Translations under genes and position numbers: made by a program | The notes under the pieces: generated by a model | Database searches by the model: none | Seen by the model: only the letters and a program-made list of their open reading frames with translations | Told to the model about the DNA's origin: nothing | Shown here: piece after piece, positions 25,284 through 36,196 of the stretch | How the letters are laid out: every line of letters begins with the position of its first letter | How positions within the stretch are numbered: position 1 is the first letter of the stretch | Assembly (NCBI RefSeq): GCF_964355755.1 | Contig: NC_092677.1 | Coordinates: forward strand, 6,391,001-6,455,000 | Length of the DNA: 64,000 bases | Source of the DNA: Antedon mediterranea | Lineage: Eukaryota; Echinodermata; Crinoidea; Comatulida; Antedonidae | Reading direction: 5' to 3'

Positions 25284-25890
25284 GGGGTTATCCAATTCTG
25301 AAGAGCTATTTAATGTGTTACAGTACCCTCAAATTCAAATACATATTTTTCTGCGACCGTTTGAATAGGAGTAATTATTCCATTATGCAGTCCTCCTGCT
25401 GCATATCTAGAACAACGTTTAATTGAAGTGTATGTTTTAACCATTGTAACTTACAGGCCATTTTCATGTTGTTGAATGTGACAGACATCTTTATTTTATT
25501 AAGCGTTGATACCACCCAAAGATACTGATACATTTCTCTAATAAATTCCTTGTAGCCATCATTTATTCATGTAAAATCGAAAACATTTCGTAGTGTATTT
25601 TGATACATTTAACGGAATGGACATGGATGACTGCACCTTGTGATATGCCTTGCCTATCAATTGACTAGGCCTACACTTTATGTGTAAAACTAAAATGACC
25701 CTTCTGGGAAGCTACAATTTTGAGGAATTCCATTTGCACTTTGTTTGAAAAGTCTTTTTCTGTAGAGCCGCCGAAACTTCTAAGCAAACCATCAATGTCA
25801 CCATGAGCATCAGTGGGGTTTTTCCGTCTGCTGTGGACATGCTTTTCCGGAATTTTCATTTAACACAGCGGGCTTTATAAAGTAGATTCG
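25284..25890 (-). pseudogene. Pseudogene G: decayed ubiquitin-like/ART-like exon
   Basis: This is a badly eroded copy of exon 2 of the gene family at 27-42 kb. The ART-like end is visible at 25284-25430 (plus strand ATCCAATTCTGAAGAGCTATTT, CTGCGACCGTTTG, ATTATGCAGTCCTCCTGC, compared with copy E at 44,540-44,660). The middle lies at 25450-25660 (CTTACAGGCCATTTT, GCACCTTGTGATATGCCTTG). The ubiquitin-like part is at 25671-25859, where a minus-strand reading still gives IDGLLRSFGGSTEK and VASQK. Frameshifts, stops and deletions are frequent and no kinase exon remains upstream. The flank at 25,150-25,270 also matches 30,470-30,570, so a whole tandem unit decayed here. Confidence 0.8.
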
Positions 25891-27197
25891 TAATTATTAT
25901 TATAAAAGAAGTATGATTTATTTGTTTGTAAAAGTTAATACCATGTAGCTAATTTTGTTACAATAGATTTTGACAAATGTGAGGAGGCGGCTAGGTGCGG
26001 GGGCTGGAGGAGAATTAAAATTAAGATAGCTAAATGAGATATTAATTCTGTTTTATTATTATTTTTTTAAAGGTACGAATCTGTAAAAGCTTGATATACT
26101 TTTAAAGAATATGAAGATTTTTGCATGCATTATTAATTATATTATTATTTTACAGATTATAGACAAAGAAAAAAAATCCCCAAAAATAGTTATATTATCA
26201 CAAACATTATACCAAATACTTTCCACACACCGTCATCACTACTGTAAATATACATTGATACATTTAATCGTATTGCAGACTATCTAACCACTACTATACA
26301 ATGTATTGACAATTTAAAAATTATGAATACTATATTTTTAGATAGAAATATACATTTATATTACTCATAAACCATTAATCGATGGTTATTCGACAACGAG
26401 TATATTTGACGCCCTCTATTTTAAAATATTGGTGGACTTCTTGATTAAATAGTTATAAAATAAAACACAATGTTTTACGCGGTTGATGACAAATTACTTT
26501 TGAAAATCATAACAATCGCGTCCCGCCAATACCCACATGGGGTATATTGGTAACAATATTTGCATGTGAACTGTGTACGCGGTAAAGACTACATTGCTAA
26601 ACGTTAATAGAAATAAAAGATAGTGCCGCCACGATAGAATACAACAAGCACGAATGTGCGATACTCTGGGTACAGCAGCAAAAGAAGCTCTAATGACGTC
26701 ATAAGACCGGATGTAACGTCACATACACATCAATAACCTCGCTACCAAATACGGCTATACGGTACCATCTTCGAGACGTGATATGGCTGCATCCGGTTTG
26801 AAATTTAAAAATCCATAGCTTTGAGGACATGGATGTCCCTGTGGTATATTCATGCCAAATCCCAGCTCCATACTACAACGAATAAGGGAGGAGTAGTACT
26901 TTATAAGTATATATAGTACTCAATAGTGTCCAGATGGAAGAAGAAGAGAAGATGAGAGAGTACTAGACTCAGGTACTTTGAGTAAAAATATTTCCTTTGC
27001 TATTATATTATATCTTCATCTTAATGTATCTACGTGTCCGAATACCATTTTGAGCACTTCTTTGTATTACTATTTCTTGTACTTTCTTATACGAGTCTTC
27101 TTGAATATTTTATGAAACTTTCGAAGGTATGTTCAGGTAAACGACTAAAGGGATGAGTTTTACATAGTCCTCGTATATGTTTAAATTGTTTAGTCAT
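25891..27197. other. Spacer 3' of gene A
   Basis: No coding sequence seen. It includes the 3' flank of gene A, whose stop codon is at 27198-27200. Confidence 0.5.
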
Positions 27198-29144
27198 TTA
27201 GTCATCATCTACCAAGCGAACAATGATACCATATGGCCTGACATCTGAAAACCCATTCTCTAAATAGCCTTTTGATGAAAGCCAATATTCAACCGATTCT
27301 TCTGAACCTTCTCCTGGAATCACTACCATGTTTCCATTTTTCTTATCTGGATTAACCCGATTCTGTAGAGCAATTTGGTAGGTATGTCCTTCGAAATAGA
27401 ATGTCTCAGCAAACTTATCGGCAACAATGTCAAGAGAAGGGGTGGTAAAAACGCCTTGTATGGGTTCGTTCGTCGCAATACTGCCATGTACAATGCAGTT
27501 ATTTCTCATCTTTGACCCATGGTAGCTTACAGGCCATTCATTTGGTGACGAATCTGTTCTACTTCTTTGCTCTCCCAACCAAATATCATCTTCGTACTGA
27601 CCTTTAACCTTAAGTGCATGTCTGTACCAACCACATGGTCTCTGATACGTGTGGTCACCTCTGAAATACTGTGTATTACCATCATTCAATTTTGTGAAAT
27701 TATAGTTATATCCTGGATCAAGAAGGGATTCATCCATTTCGTACAATACTTGACTTGAACCAACAGAGTGAGCGTGAACAACTGACCCATGTTTGATACC
27801 TTCTTGTCGAATCGGTGTCTCGTCCTCAATTCTACAGGCTCGGTGAAACAACTCTAGATAGTCACCGGGAAGGTGGGAATTTAAGGAAATTAGTTTCCGC
27901 AGATCGGATACAGTAGCGTCACTTGAAATTCCAAATACACCCGTAGAGCCACCTTGACTTTTAACGAATATATCGATAAGATTTTCGTCGACAACATCCG
28001 TTTCTCGTTTTTCATTAAAACTCATTGCTGGATTTGTGAAGTGAAAGAAATCATGGATTGTGATTTTCCTGACGTTAGGATGACCTGGTAATTTGGCAGC
28101 TTCTCCTGGAAGCAAAACTTCGACCCCTGTGCAAGCCTCAATTCCAGCTGCCACAAGTTCTACTGATGATAGGTTTGGTTGTTTTACCTGTGAATAGATG
28201 TTATATATTATAAAAGTTATAAATTACCAATTTGACCAATATTTACAATTTATTTTATACACTACACCACACAAGACAAATGAAATTAGAACACTTACCG
28301 GACCATCATGTTGCATGATTTGACGATAGACAACGCGTGCTTTTGGTCTTTCGTGGTAATCTTCTTTCAGCATGTTTGTAATTAGCTTTTCCATGAAGTC
28401 GTCGCCTAGATTACTTAAGGTCAAACTATGGTCACCTTTACTAACCATCATAGCTGTACATTGCGCTCCAATTTTTCGTTTCAATTCGTCACTTAACGTT
28501 GCACAAAAGAGTAAACCGAGACTGAAAATATCAGCCTGTAAGTTGTAGTGTCGTTGCATTACTTCTGGAGCCATATAGGCAAGAGTGCCACCTGCTGTAC
28601 CCATGTATATTTTATCAACGTTCACTTCACTGTCAGGTCCTACTACCAGTTTAGCTTGTCCAAAATCTGCTATCTTAGCAACACCGTCTCTACTAACTAG
28701 GATATTTGCTGGTTTTAGATCTCGATGTATGATTGGAATTCTATGAAGATACGCTAATCCGGCACACATATCTTTAATAAATTGCTTTCGTACCTCAGTC
28801 GTTGGCTTTATTTTTTCTAGGTAAACATCCAGGGATCCATGTTCACAGAATTCTAGAACTATGAATGTTATTTCAGAAACTTCGTGAAATTCAATCAATC
28901 TTACGATGTTCTTATGATTAGCCTTTTTCAATGTTTCTGCTTCTCTTGGATTGACTTTTTTCAATTTCTTAATGGCAACAATTTCTTTTGTTTGCTGGTG
29001 TTTTCCTTTATGTACAGTACCAAAATTACCTTCTCCAATTTTTTCGCCTAAATCGTACGGGAACCCCTGATGCTGTGTCACTGACTGTAGAGAAACAGTG
29101 GATTGTGAGCGACTCTGCGGACGACTCTGGTTGTTACCTCCCAT
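27198..29144 (-). CDS. Gene A: kinase–ubiquitin-like–ART-like fusion protein
   Basis: Two coding exons, 29144-28299 and 28187-27198, are joined by a 111-bp GT-AG intron (donor GTAAGT, acceptor TTCACAG), both in phase 0, giving 611 residues. Exon 1 is a complete protein kinase domain (about residues 30-280): glycine loop GEGNFGTV, lysine in VAIKK, HRDLKPAN, DFGQAK and an APE motif. All catalytic residues are present. The closest known group by motif (GHYxxxADIFxxG) is STK35/PDIK1L. Exon 2 gives a conserved linker, a ubiquitin-like domain (IDIFVKSQGGSTG to VVHAHSV, no terminal Gly-Gly), then a domain with RPCGWYRHALKVKGQY, WPVSYHGSK, TTPS-A-KFAE, YQIALQNRVNP and VRPYGIIVR, which suggests an ADP-ribosyltransferase fold. 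It begins MGGNNQS. It is the most divergent intact array member. Its biological role is unknown. Confidence 0.85.
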
Positions 29145-29539
29145 ATTTGAAAAGTATATAGGTACTGTCAGTACTGACCTTATTAAAAAAATGATAACAA
29201 TTATTCATGTTAACAAATTTCAAAGCATTCATTTGTAAGCTGCTATGATGTATGCTAAAATTGGCATAGCCTTCCCGTGATAAAATGTGAAGGGTTTTTC
29301 CTAGGCCTAAATGTATGTAATGTAATATGTAATAATGCCTTTCCTATAACAATGAAGGCAAACAACCAGCAACGCATAACAGAGCTATTAACTGTCAAGT
29401 GAAAATATCCGTTCCTGTTTTAATCTAGCCGTATACTTATATGATAGTATGTTTATATGTTTTTAAAAATTGTAACGGTTTAACACAGAATGTTTTACTA
29501 ATTTTAAATCAACTATTTAAGATACAATTAAATTACTGT

Positions 29540-29650
29540 ACATTATACTTACACATTTAAAAACGACGAGTTCCTGCTAAACTCCTCAAAGATGGCGGTA
29601 TGGGATTTCCAGTTTTCCTAAAATAACTATTATAGGCTTATGGGTTTTTT
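29540..29650 (-). promoter_or_regulatory. Predicted first exon/promoter of gene A
   Basis: On the minus strand a GTAAGT donor (plus-strand ACTTAC at 29549-29554) follows a short block with AGGAGTTTAGCAGGAACTC and a CCGCCATCTTTG motif (YY1-like, inverse of CAAAGATGGCGG). The same order of blocks occurs upstream of gene B (33940-34050) and at the orphan copy (24480-24600). Conservation across units suggests a non-coding first exon with its core promoter. The rest of 29145-30989 is AT-rich spacer. Confidence 0.5.
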
Positions 29651-30989
29651 TTTCCGGAAATGTTTGTTATGCTCCGGACGAATCGGAATTGTTGAATCGT
29701 TGTTGATTTACTGTATGCTTTATGTTTGTAGAAACGTCTATCATGCAGTGCGTAATGAATATATTGATTCTAAAGGCTAATACAAATGTGAAACCTACTT
29801 ATCGTAAAGATACTATATACTATTATTCGTGACCTCAACGTGTAAATGTATTCTGTACTATCGATGGGTCACGGTGTAATGTAAGGAAACAGTAGGCTCT
29901 AAAACGACTTGACATACACACACATAATTTTCCAAATCATAAGCGACATTTTTTTTTCAATTTTGCTTGTACCGTCACTTTCATTCATTCATTCAACATG
30001 ATTACTATACAGTCAGTAAATTGTGTTCGTTGTTGTAAATCTACAATCTTTATTTACCGATTGTTATACAATAATATAATCCTCCTTTTCGAATATTTCG
30101 TAACCTCATTATCCATATAATAGATAATGATATAAATATTTTTAATAACCATGTATTATAGAAAAAACACGATTTATTCATTCATAAAATAAGTCAATTA
30201 GTAATACTTGTCATTATAGCATCTCCGTGTATCTGTTTAAGTTTGTTTTATATAATATAAATTCTCTTTTTTCGTATATTTTTAACAGTTTTATCCATAG
30301 TAGGCCTATAATAAATATAAGATATTAAAAATGGGCCATATTTATAGAAAAAAGACCAAAGTACCAAAACCTGCAGTTTTGATGATCCGTAATTTGCGAT
30401 TGATTGCTTGATTGGAATTACTTGCGCGTAGGCCTACGTATTTGTGATTTTTTTGGATTGTATTTAATATGTGAACATAGGAGACAAACGTGTTTGATCT
30501 GTTATCTTATGTTTTATTCCAGGAATATTTATCTGTTGGTAAATGTCAGCTTTGTTATCTAATTTATTAAAAAAGATAAAATAATTGTAGTGACAATTGT
30601 TCTCGTCCTACTTCAATAGGTCTAGTAGGTATTCGGAAATTATTTCTTCTTTTTGAACTATTATACAAAATACAATCTAGACCAACAACAAGGCTGTGAA
30701 TTAGGTGTACAGTATATACAATTATTATAATTATAATACATAAAAAAAGAATTATTATTTAGCGCAAACATTTAGTTACCATGCTATTAATTCCAGTAGT
30801 AAATTCCAAATTTAATTAATTATTGTTTTCCTCTGGGAAATTATACAAATAAGAACACATAAAAAAGTATAAAAATATATAATGCAAAATGCATATAAAA
30901 ATGTTTACATCAAAGATAAAAATGTTGTGTAAACAATATTGATTTGTTATGAAACAGCATTTTTATTGCAATATTTTTAACTTTTTAAC
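29651..30989. other. Spacer between genes A and B
   Basis: No coding sequence. Parts match 24,600-25,280 and 34,050-34,340, so this is the repeating intergenic part of the tandem unit. Confidence 0.6.
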
Positions 30990-33194
30990 TTACAATTTAC
31001 GAATAAGAATACCGTATGGTCTAACATCATTAACATCTTTGGAAGTGTCTTCCTTGGGCGACAACCAGTAATCTGCTGTTCCTTCTCCTGGGATGATTTC
31101 CATGTGGCCAGAACTAGGATTTATCCGATTCTGAAGAGCTATTTGGTAAGTGTTACCTTCAAATTCAAATACTTCAGCATATTTTTCCGCGACCGTTTGG
31201 AGAGAAGGAGTAGTTATGATTCCCTCCTGCAGTTCTTCTACAGATCCAGCACAACTTCCAATGGGAGTGTTATCTCTGGTCATTTTGGAACCATGGTAAC
31301 TTACAGGCCATTCTCCTGTTGTTGAATGTGTTCTTATTCCGGGACCTCCAAGCCAAATGTCGTCACTGTATTGACCTTTGACTTTGAGTGCATGTCTAAA
31401 CCACCTACAAGGTCTCTGATACTGATGTCCTCCTCGAATAAACTCCTTGTCGCCATCATCCATTTCAGTAAAATCGAAGTTAAAAGACGGATCTAACAGA
31501 TCGTTATCCATTTCGTAGTGCACCGTCCCCTTATCATTTTCAACGGAATGGACGTGGATAACTGCACCTTGTGATATGCCTTGCTTATCAATTGAATGGT
31601 CATCATCTACTTCACACTTTTTGTAGTAAAGCTCAAATGACTCTTCGGGAATCCTCATTTGTGAAGCTACAAGTCAACGAATTTCAAGTGCATTTGCTTC
31701 TTTTGAAATCCTTGCCTTTCCAGTAGTGCCGCCGACACTTCTAAACAAAATATCGATGTCATTAACATCTGTGCTTTTGTTGGAGTTAGGGTTATTTTCA
31801 TTAACACAACAGGCTTTGTAAAGTGGAATAGGTCGTTTAATTGAATCTTTTGATGTGACGATGATCCTTCTCCGGGTGGTCTTATCTCAACACCAAGAAA
31901 AGCGGACATTCCAGCTGCTAGCAAATTCAATGATTTTATGTTCACTTCACCAGTCTGCAAATAATAAAACAAATAACTTGACAATTTCCATTTTATCATT
32001 TACAAGTTTATATTCAACTTACTCTAACTCTATACCTTACAAAAAACAATACATATACGTGACTGTATGTGATTCTCAAACCGTGCAAAATCATTTACAA
32101 TACAGCTTAATACTATTAGAGGAAGCCTGCACTAAATGCGATAATTGTGTGCAGAAGATTGGTTCAACTAGTAGAATATAATACGATAAGAAGACGTAAT
32201 GGTAATATAGCAGATGTTGACGATACAGCATCAATCTAATATTACTTTCCATTATTTTTTATTTATCATTTTGCATGGGTGTGAATCTCTACCAAACTTT
32301 GAAATAATAAAATCCACCAAACTTGTATATGTTTACCTTTTTATCAAGCTGCAATAACTATGTGCTAATCTCTTGAGCTTTTGGTCTCAAATGGTAATCT
32401 CGCTGAAGCATCTGTGTGATCAATCTATGCATAAACTTTTCAAATTTCACCGGTACTGTGTACGTGTATTCTGGAAACATATGCATCTTCAAACCAACCA
32501 TTTCCTTCTCAATACTTCCCTTTAATTCATCATCTAATATACAACAGAAAACAATACCCATGCTGAAAATATCTGCCTGAGCATTGTAATGTCTTTTGGT
32601 GACCTCTGGAGCTGCGTATGCATATGTCCCAGCCATCGAACGCATATACATTTCTTCGAGTTTTTTGCCATTGCTTGTTTTTGACAAAATCTTTGCTAAT
32701 CCAAAGTCAGCTAGCTTCGCAACACACCGAATGTCAACCAAAATATTTGCTGGTTTAACATCCCTGTGTGATATCTTGAGCCCGTGTAGATGCGCTATGC
32801 CTGAAGCTATGTCCTGAATGAAACCCATTCGTACCTTGAGGTTAGGTTTTTTAGATTTTATGAAACTTGTTATGTGTCCAAAATCACAGTACTCCATCAC
32901 TATATAAATGGTGTTTCCAATTTGGAAGCTTTCCATATACTGTACAACATTTTTATGAGTTGCAATTTTTAGTGATTCAATTTCAGCTAACATATGTGGA
33001 TCTTGATCTTGGTTAGGCCTTTGTAATTGTTTAATGGCAACTGTTTTATTTGTTTGTTGGTGCTTTCCTTTATATACAATACCAAATTGACCTTCTCCAA
33101 TTTTTTCGCAGAAATCGTACGACAAACACTGATTTTCTGTTACTGGCTGTAGAGAAACAGTGGACTGTGAACGACTCTGGTTGTTACCTCCCAT
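30990..33194 (-). pseudogene. Pseudogene B: kinase–ubiquitin-like–ART-like copy with three lesions
   Basis: The layout matches gene A and its relatives. The kinase exon is 33194-32337 and the second exon 31954-30990, with a 382-bp intron. The kinase motifs are all present (GEGQFGIV, VAIKQL, HRDVKPAN, DFGLAK, APE). Three changes break it: an in-frame TAG near 32358 where C and D have a lysine codon (AAG), 21 bases before the donor; a one-base deletion near 31807 that shifts the frame after FHFTKPVVL; and a TGA near 31676 where C and D have an arginine codon of RRLVASQM. After the frameshift the frame is otherwise clean to the natural stop, so the decay is recent. A truncated kinase of 278 residues could still be made. 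Confidence 0.85.
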
Positions 33195-33939
33195 GTTTTA
33201 ACGATTAGATATTCAATGCATACCTATAATATATAATTTTTATAAATTGTTATGATTTTGTTAGTATATTTCACACATATTAAACAGTATTATAGGCCTA
33301 CGTTTTAAAATACCACCATTTTTGTAAAGTTAGAATTGAATTTGACCCTACTTTAAAGATAGAAATGTTGGCCACCACAAAGTAAATGTTTCACAAAGTA
33401 AATGTTTAAATTGTGTAACCTTTTTTTCGTTGAAAGCATGGCTGTTCTATTTAATTCTTCTTCGCCTGCCTGAATAGAACTTTAGGTTTTCAATGAATCT
33501 CACTTTTCAACGTATACAACACAATAATATTTTTTTTTTAAATTACATACTGTTCTAAAATATACTGTGTTCAATTAGTCGGTCGCTTCCATCTTGAATC
33601 AATTGTAGAGGGCTCGGATGTTCGCCGAAGAGCAGATCAGACAAAAAGCTTGTTTCACGTGTATTCGAAACAACTTCACAGTTCAAATTAATCAGATACT
33701 CATCGCCACGTGATACAAAAACAACCAACCATTGGCAAAAATATACACTTGTGTGTTATTGTATTCAGATATTATATGCTACTGAGTCTGAGCTTCAACT
33801 TTGTGGTAGGCCTATGTAAACCTATATATGTTGTCGTCTGACAGTTGCTAAAGAGGCGCAATTATCATTAAAGAAGTGTGTACACTAGTTTAAATACTTT
33901 GGTGTACAAACAAAAATTCCAATAAGGTTACAATAATCC

Positions 33940-34050
33940 AATACTTACCTGTAATAAAACCAAGAGTATGCTTCTTATTAAATGCATAGAACCGGTACAA
34001 GATGGCGCTGTTGGTATTTCCAGTTATTCTTAAAATAGATATACAGTCCT
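33940..34050 (-). promoter_or_regulatory. Predicted first exon/promoter of copy B
   Basis: This carries the donor (plus-strand ACTTACC at 33943-33949), then AAGATGGCG at about 34000 and GGTATTTCCAGTTATTCTTA, in the same order as upstream of gene A. The similarity continues weakly to 34340 (CGACGAATCGAAATTG and TGTGTGCTTTATG). Confidence 0.5.
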
Positions 34051-34556
34051 AATTTTTTTTCTATTAATACATTTTATTTTCAATAAAACCATCCAACTTA
34101 ACATCTAATATACTATTAACAATGTTTGTTTTTTCATCTGATTAGAACAATAATTTGTATTCATTTCGTAACATATTATCATTATTTTTTGTTTGTATCT
34201 ATATAATTCTACAAGTCCTATGCATTCTGCGACGAATCGAAATTGTGGAATTTTTATTGGTACTGTGTGCTTTATGGTGGTATTTAATGGTTTCAATAAA
34301 TGTGTTGTGTAAATAGACAGTGCGTTACTCTTGACCAAACTATGGATGTTTTGTAATGTCGTCGTATTACCATGAAAAAAATGTCATAGTTATACAAATC
34401 ACATCTTTTGGAATTTAAAAACATTATTCATTATTCGTTTTCTTCCAATATGTTCAGATGGATCTCAACAAACAATGCCTAACCCTCGACCGCTGTATAA
34501 TTGAATTTCAATTTGTGTTATAAATGAATGTGTCTCGCGACATTGCTCTGGAATGT

Positions 34557-34693
34557 AAGCTTGGTTCCCACTACAACACGAGTGATTTGGCCAATGACAA
34601 GCGATGGATTATTTGATCTTTCGCTTATCATTGGTCAACCCGATTTTGTTGCGTCTACATCCTTGCGTTGTGTCTCTAGTGGGAACCAAGCTT
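34557..34693. mobile_element. MITE of the CTTGGTTCCCA family, complete
   Basis: AAGCTTGGTTCCCACT at 34557-34572 is a perfect inverse of AGTGGGAACCAAGCTT at 34678-34693. The interior has an inverted pair, GGCCAATGACAAGCGATGGA and TCGCTTATCATTGGTCAACC. The element is 137 bp long with no coding capacity. TA dinucleotides flank it. Confidence 0.85.
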
Positions 34694-36196
34694 TATTAAT
34701 ATGATTTGATCGGCATAGATTACATTAAAGCATGGTGAAACGGAAGTATTATGTCGACCAATAGTACAAGTACAAAACAAGATAATAAGCTAAATTCTTT
34801 CTACCTTTATTTACAACATCTGTGACTTCTTGTTACAATAGCATTAATGCATACCGGACTCTAACCCTTACTCGTAATGAACGACGAGTACAAATCTTCC
34901 CATCTATTTATGCCCGTTTATGTATTCCTTTACTTTATAAATTACTCATGCATAACGGAGTGTAACTAGCGCCTTCACATACGTTACAGTGCGCTGTTCT
35001 CCGAATATTTTGGTTTGAAATAATGATAACTTGCCACTATAGGCCTAATGTTGCTACTGACATGATACATGATGAAAATAGTGTTAGTTATAAAAGAATT
35101 GCAATTAACATTGACACATCAGTCTAATAGAAGAAAATGCAGCAACAATAGATGATTTGGTCAGAGGCAACAGTGATTTAGATCGATGTTTGTACTCCCA
35201 TTTGTTGAAATGTCAAATCTCTGTTTCAATATTTCATATTTTGTGATAACAATCTGTGTAATGTAATTTCCAGAAACCTGGAGTTGATGGGCTTAGTCAT
35301 TTATAGAATATTAATATGCAATGTGTGAATGATTTGTGTATTATAGGCTTATGTACGTATATAAACCTAATAATTTATCAACGTTATAGTAGAGTAATGC
35401 AAACACACAGTTCAAGGTACAAATTACAATAAAATCAGTTTTGCAAAGACAAATGAAAAAGTTCAGTTCAAAAGCCAAATGTATTTTGTTGGTACACAAT
35501 AAACAGTGTTCTTGGACGTCGTCACGTACAGTAAAAGTTCAATGTGCTATCAATATGCTAACTGGTATATGGTTGAGACGTGTCAATACCAAAGTGTAAA
35601 TAAAATCGTATATGTAGCATGTTATGGTGGAGTGTACGAATTCCTTTTCATTATTTACCATGGTGTAAAAATGTATAGGCTTTATGTATGAATTAGTTAT
35701 ATGATAGAAATGAATTTACATTACATTGATTCAGTGAAAGGAAAAGAACACTGTGCAGCAAAACGCAACAAAATAAATATAATGGAACAAATCAGGTGAA
35801 ATAGGGCATGTTAAAATTCAAACACCAGAATGTACATAACAATTATGGTCGTTACAACTTCCGTGTTGGGAAAGACTATATTATTTTCTGCGCATAATAA
35901 CCACATAAAGTGTCATCATCAGAGAATGTAGAAACATTTCTAGTGATAAGAGAAGAATCCCGAATTATAATCTGTTAAACCATATTATAGGGGCCTACAA
36001 TAATACTTAGTGGCTGGTCACGTTATAGTCTACCCTTTACAATTCTGAAGTACTGTAGGCCTAAAGTGAATTTTAGCTTCAACAAATAAACAAAACAAGT
36101 GTTGTTTTTAATGAGGTACTCGATAATTTTAGCCCTCCGAATTTCACCCAATATTTACACGCCGCGAGTACCCCACGTTTTATCACGATATGTGTG
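34694..36196. other. Spacer 3' of gene C
   Basis: No gene or element recognised apart from the 3' flank of gene C. Confidence 0.5.
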
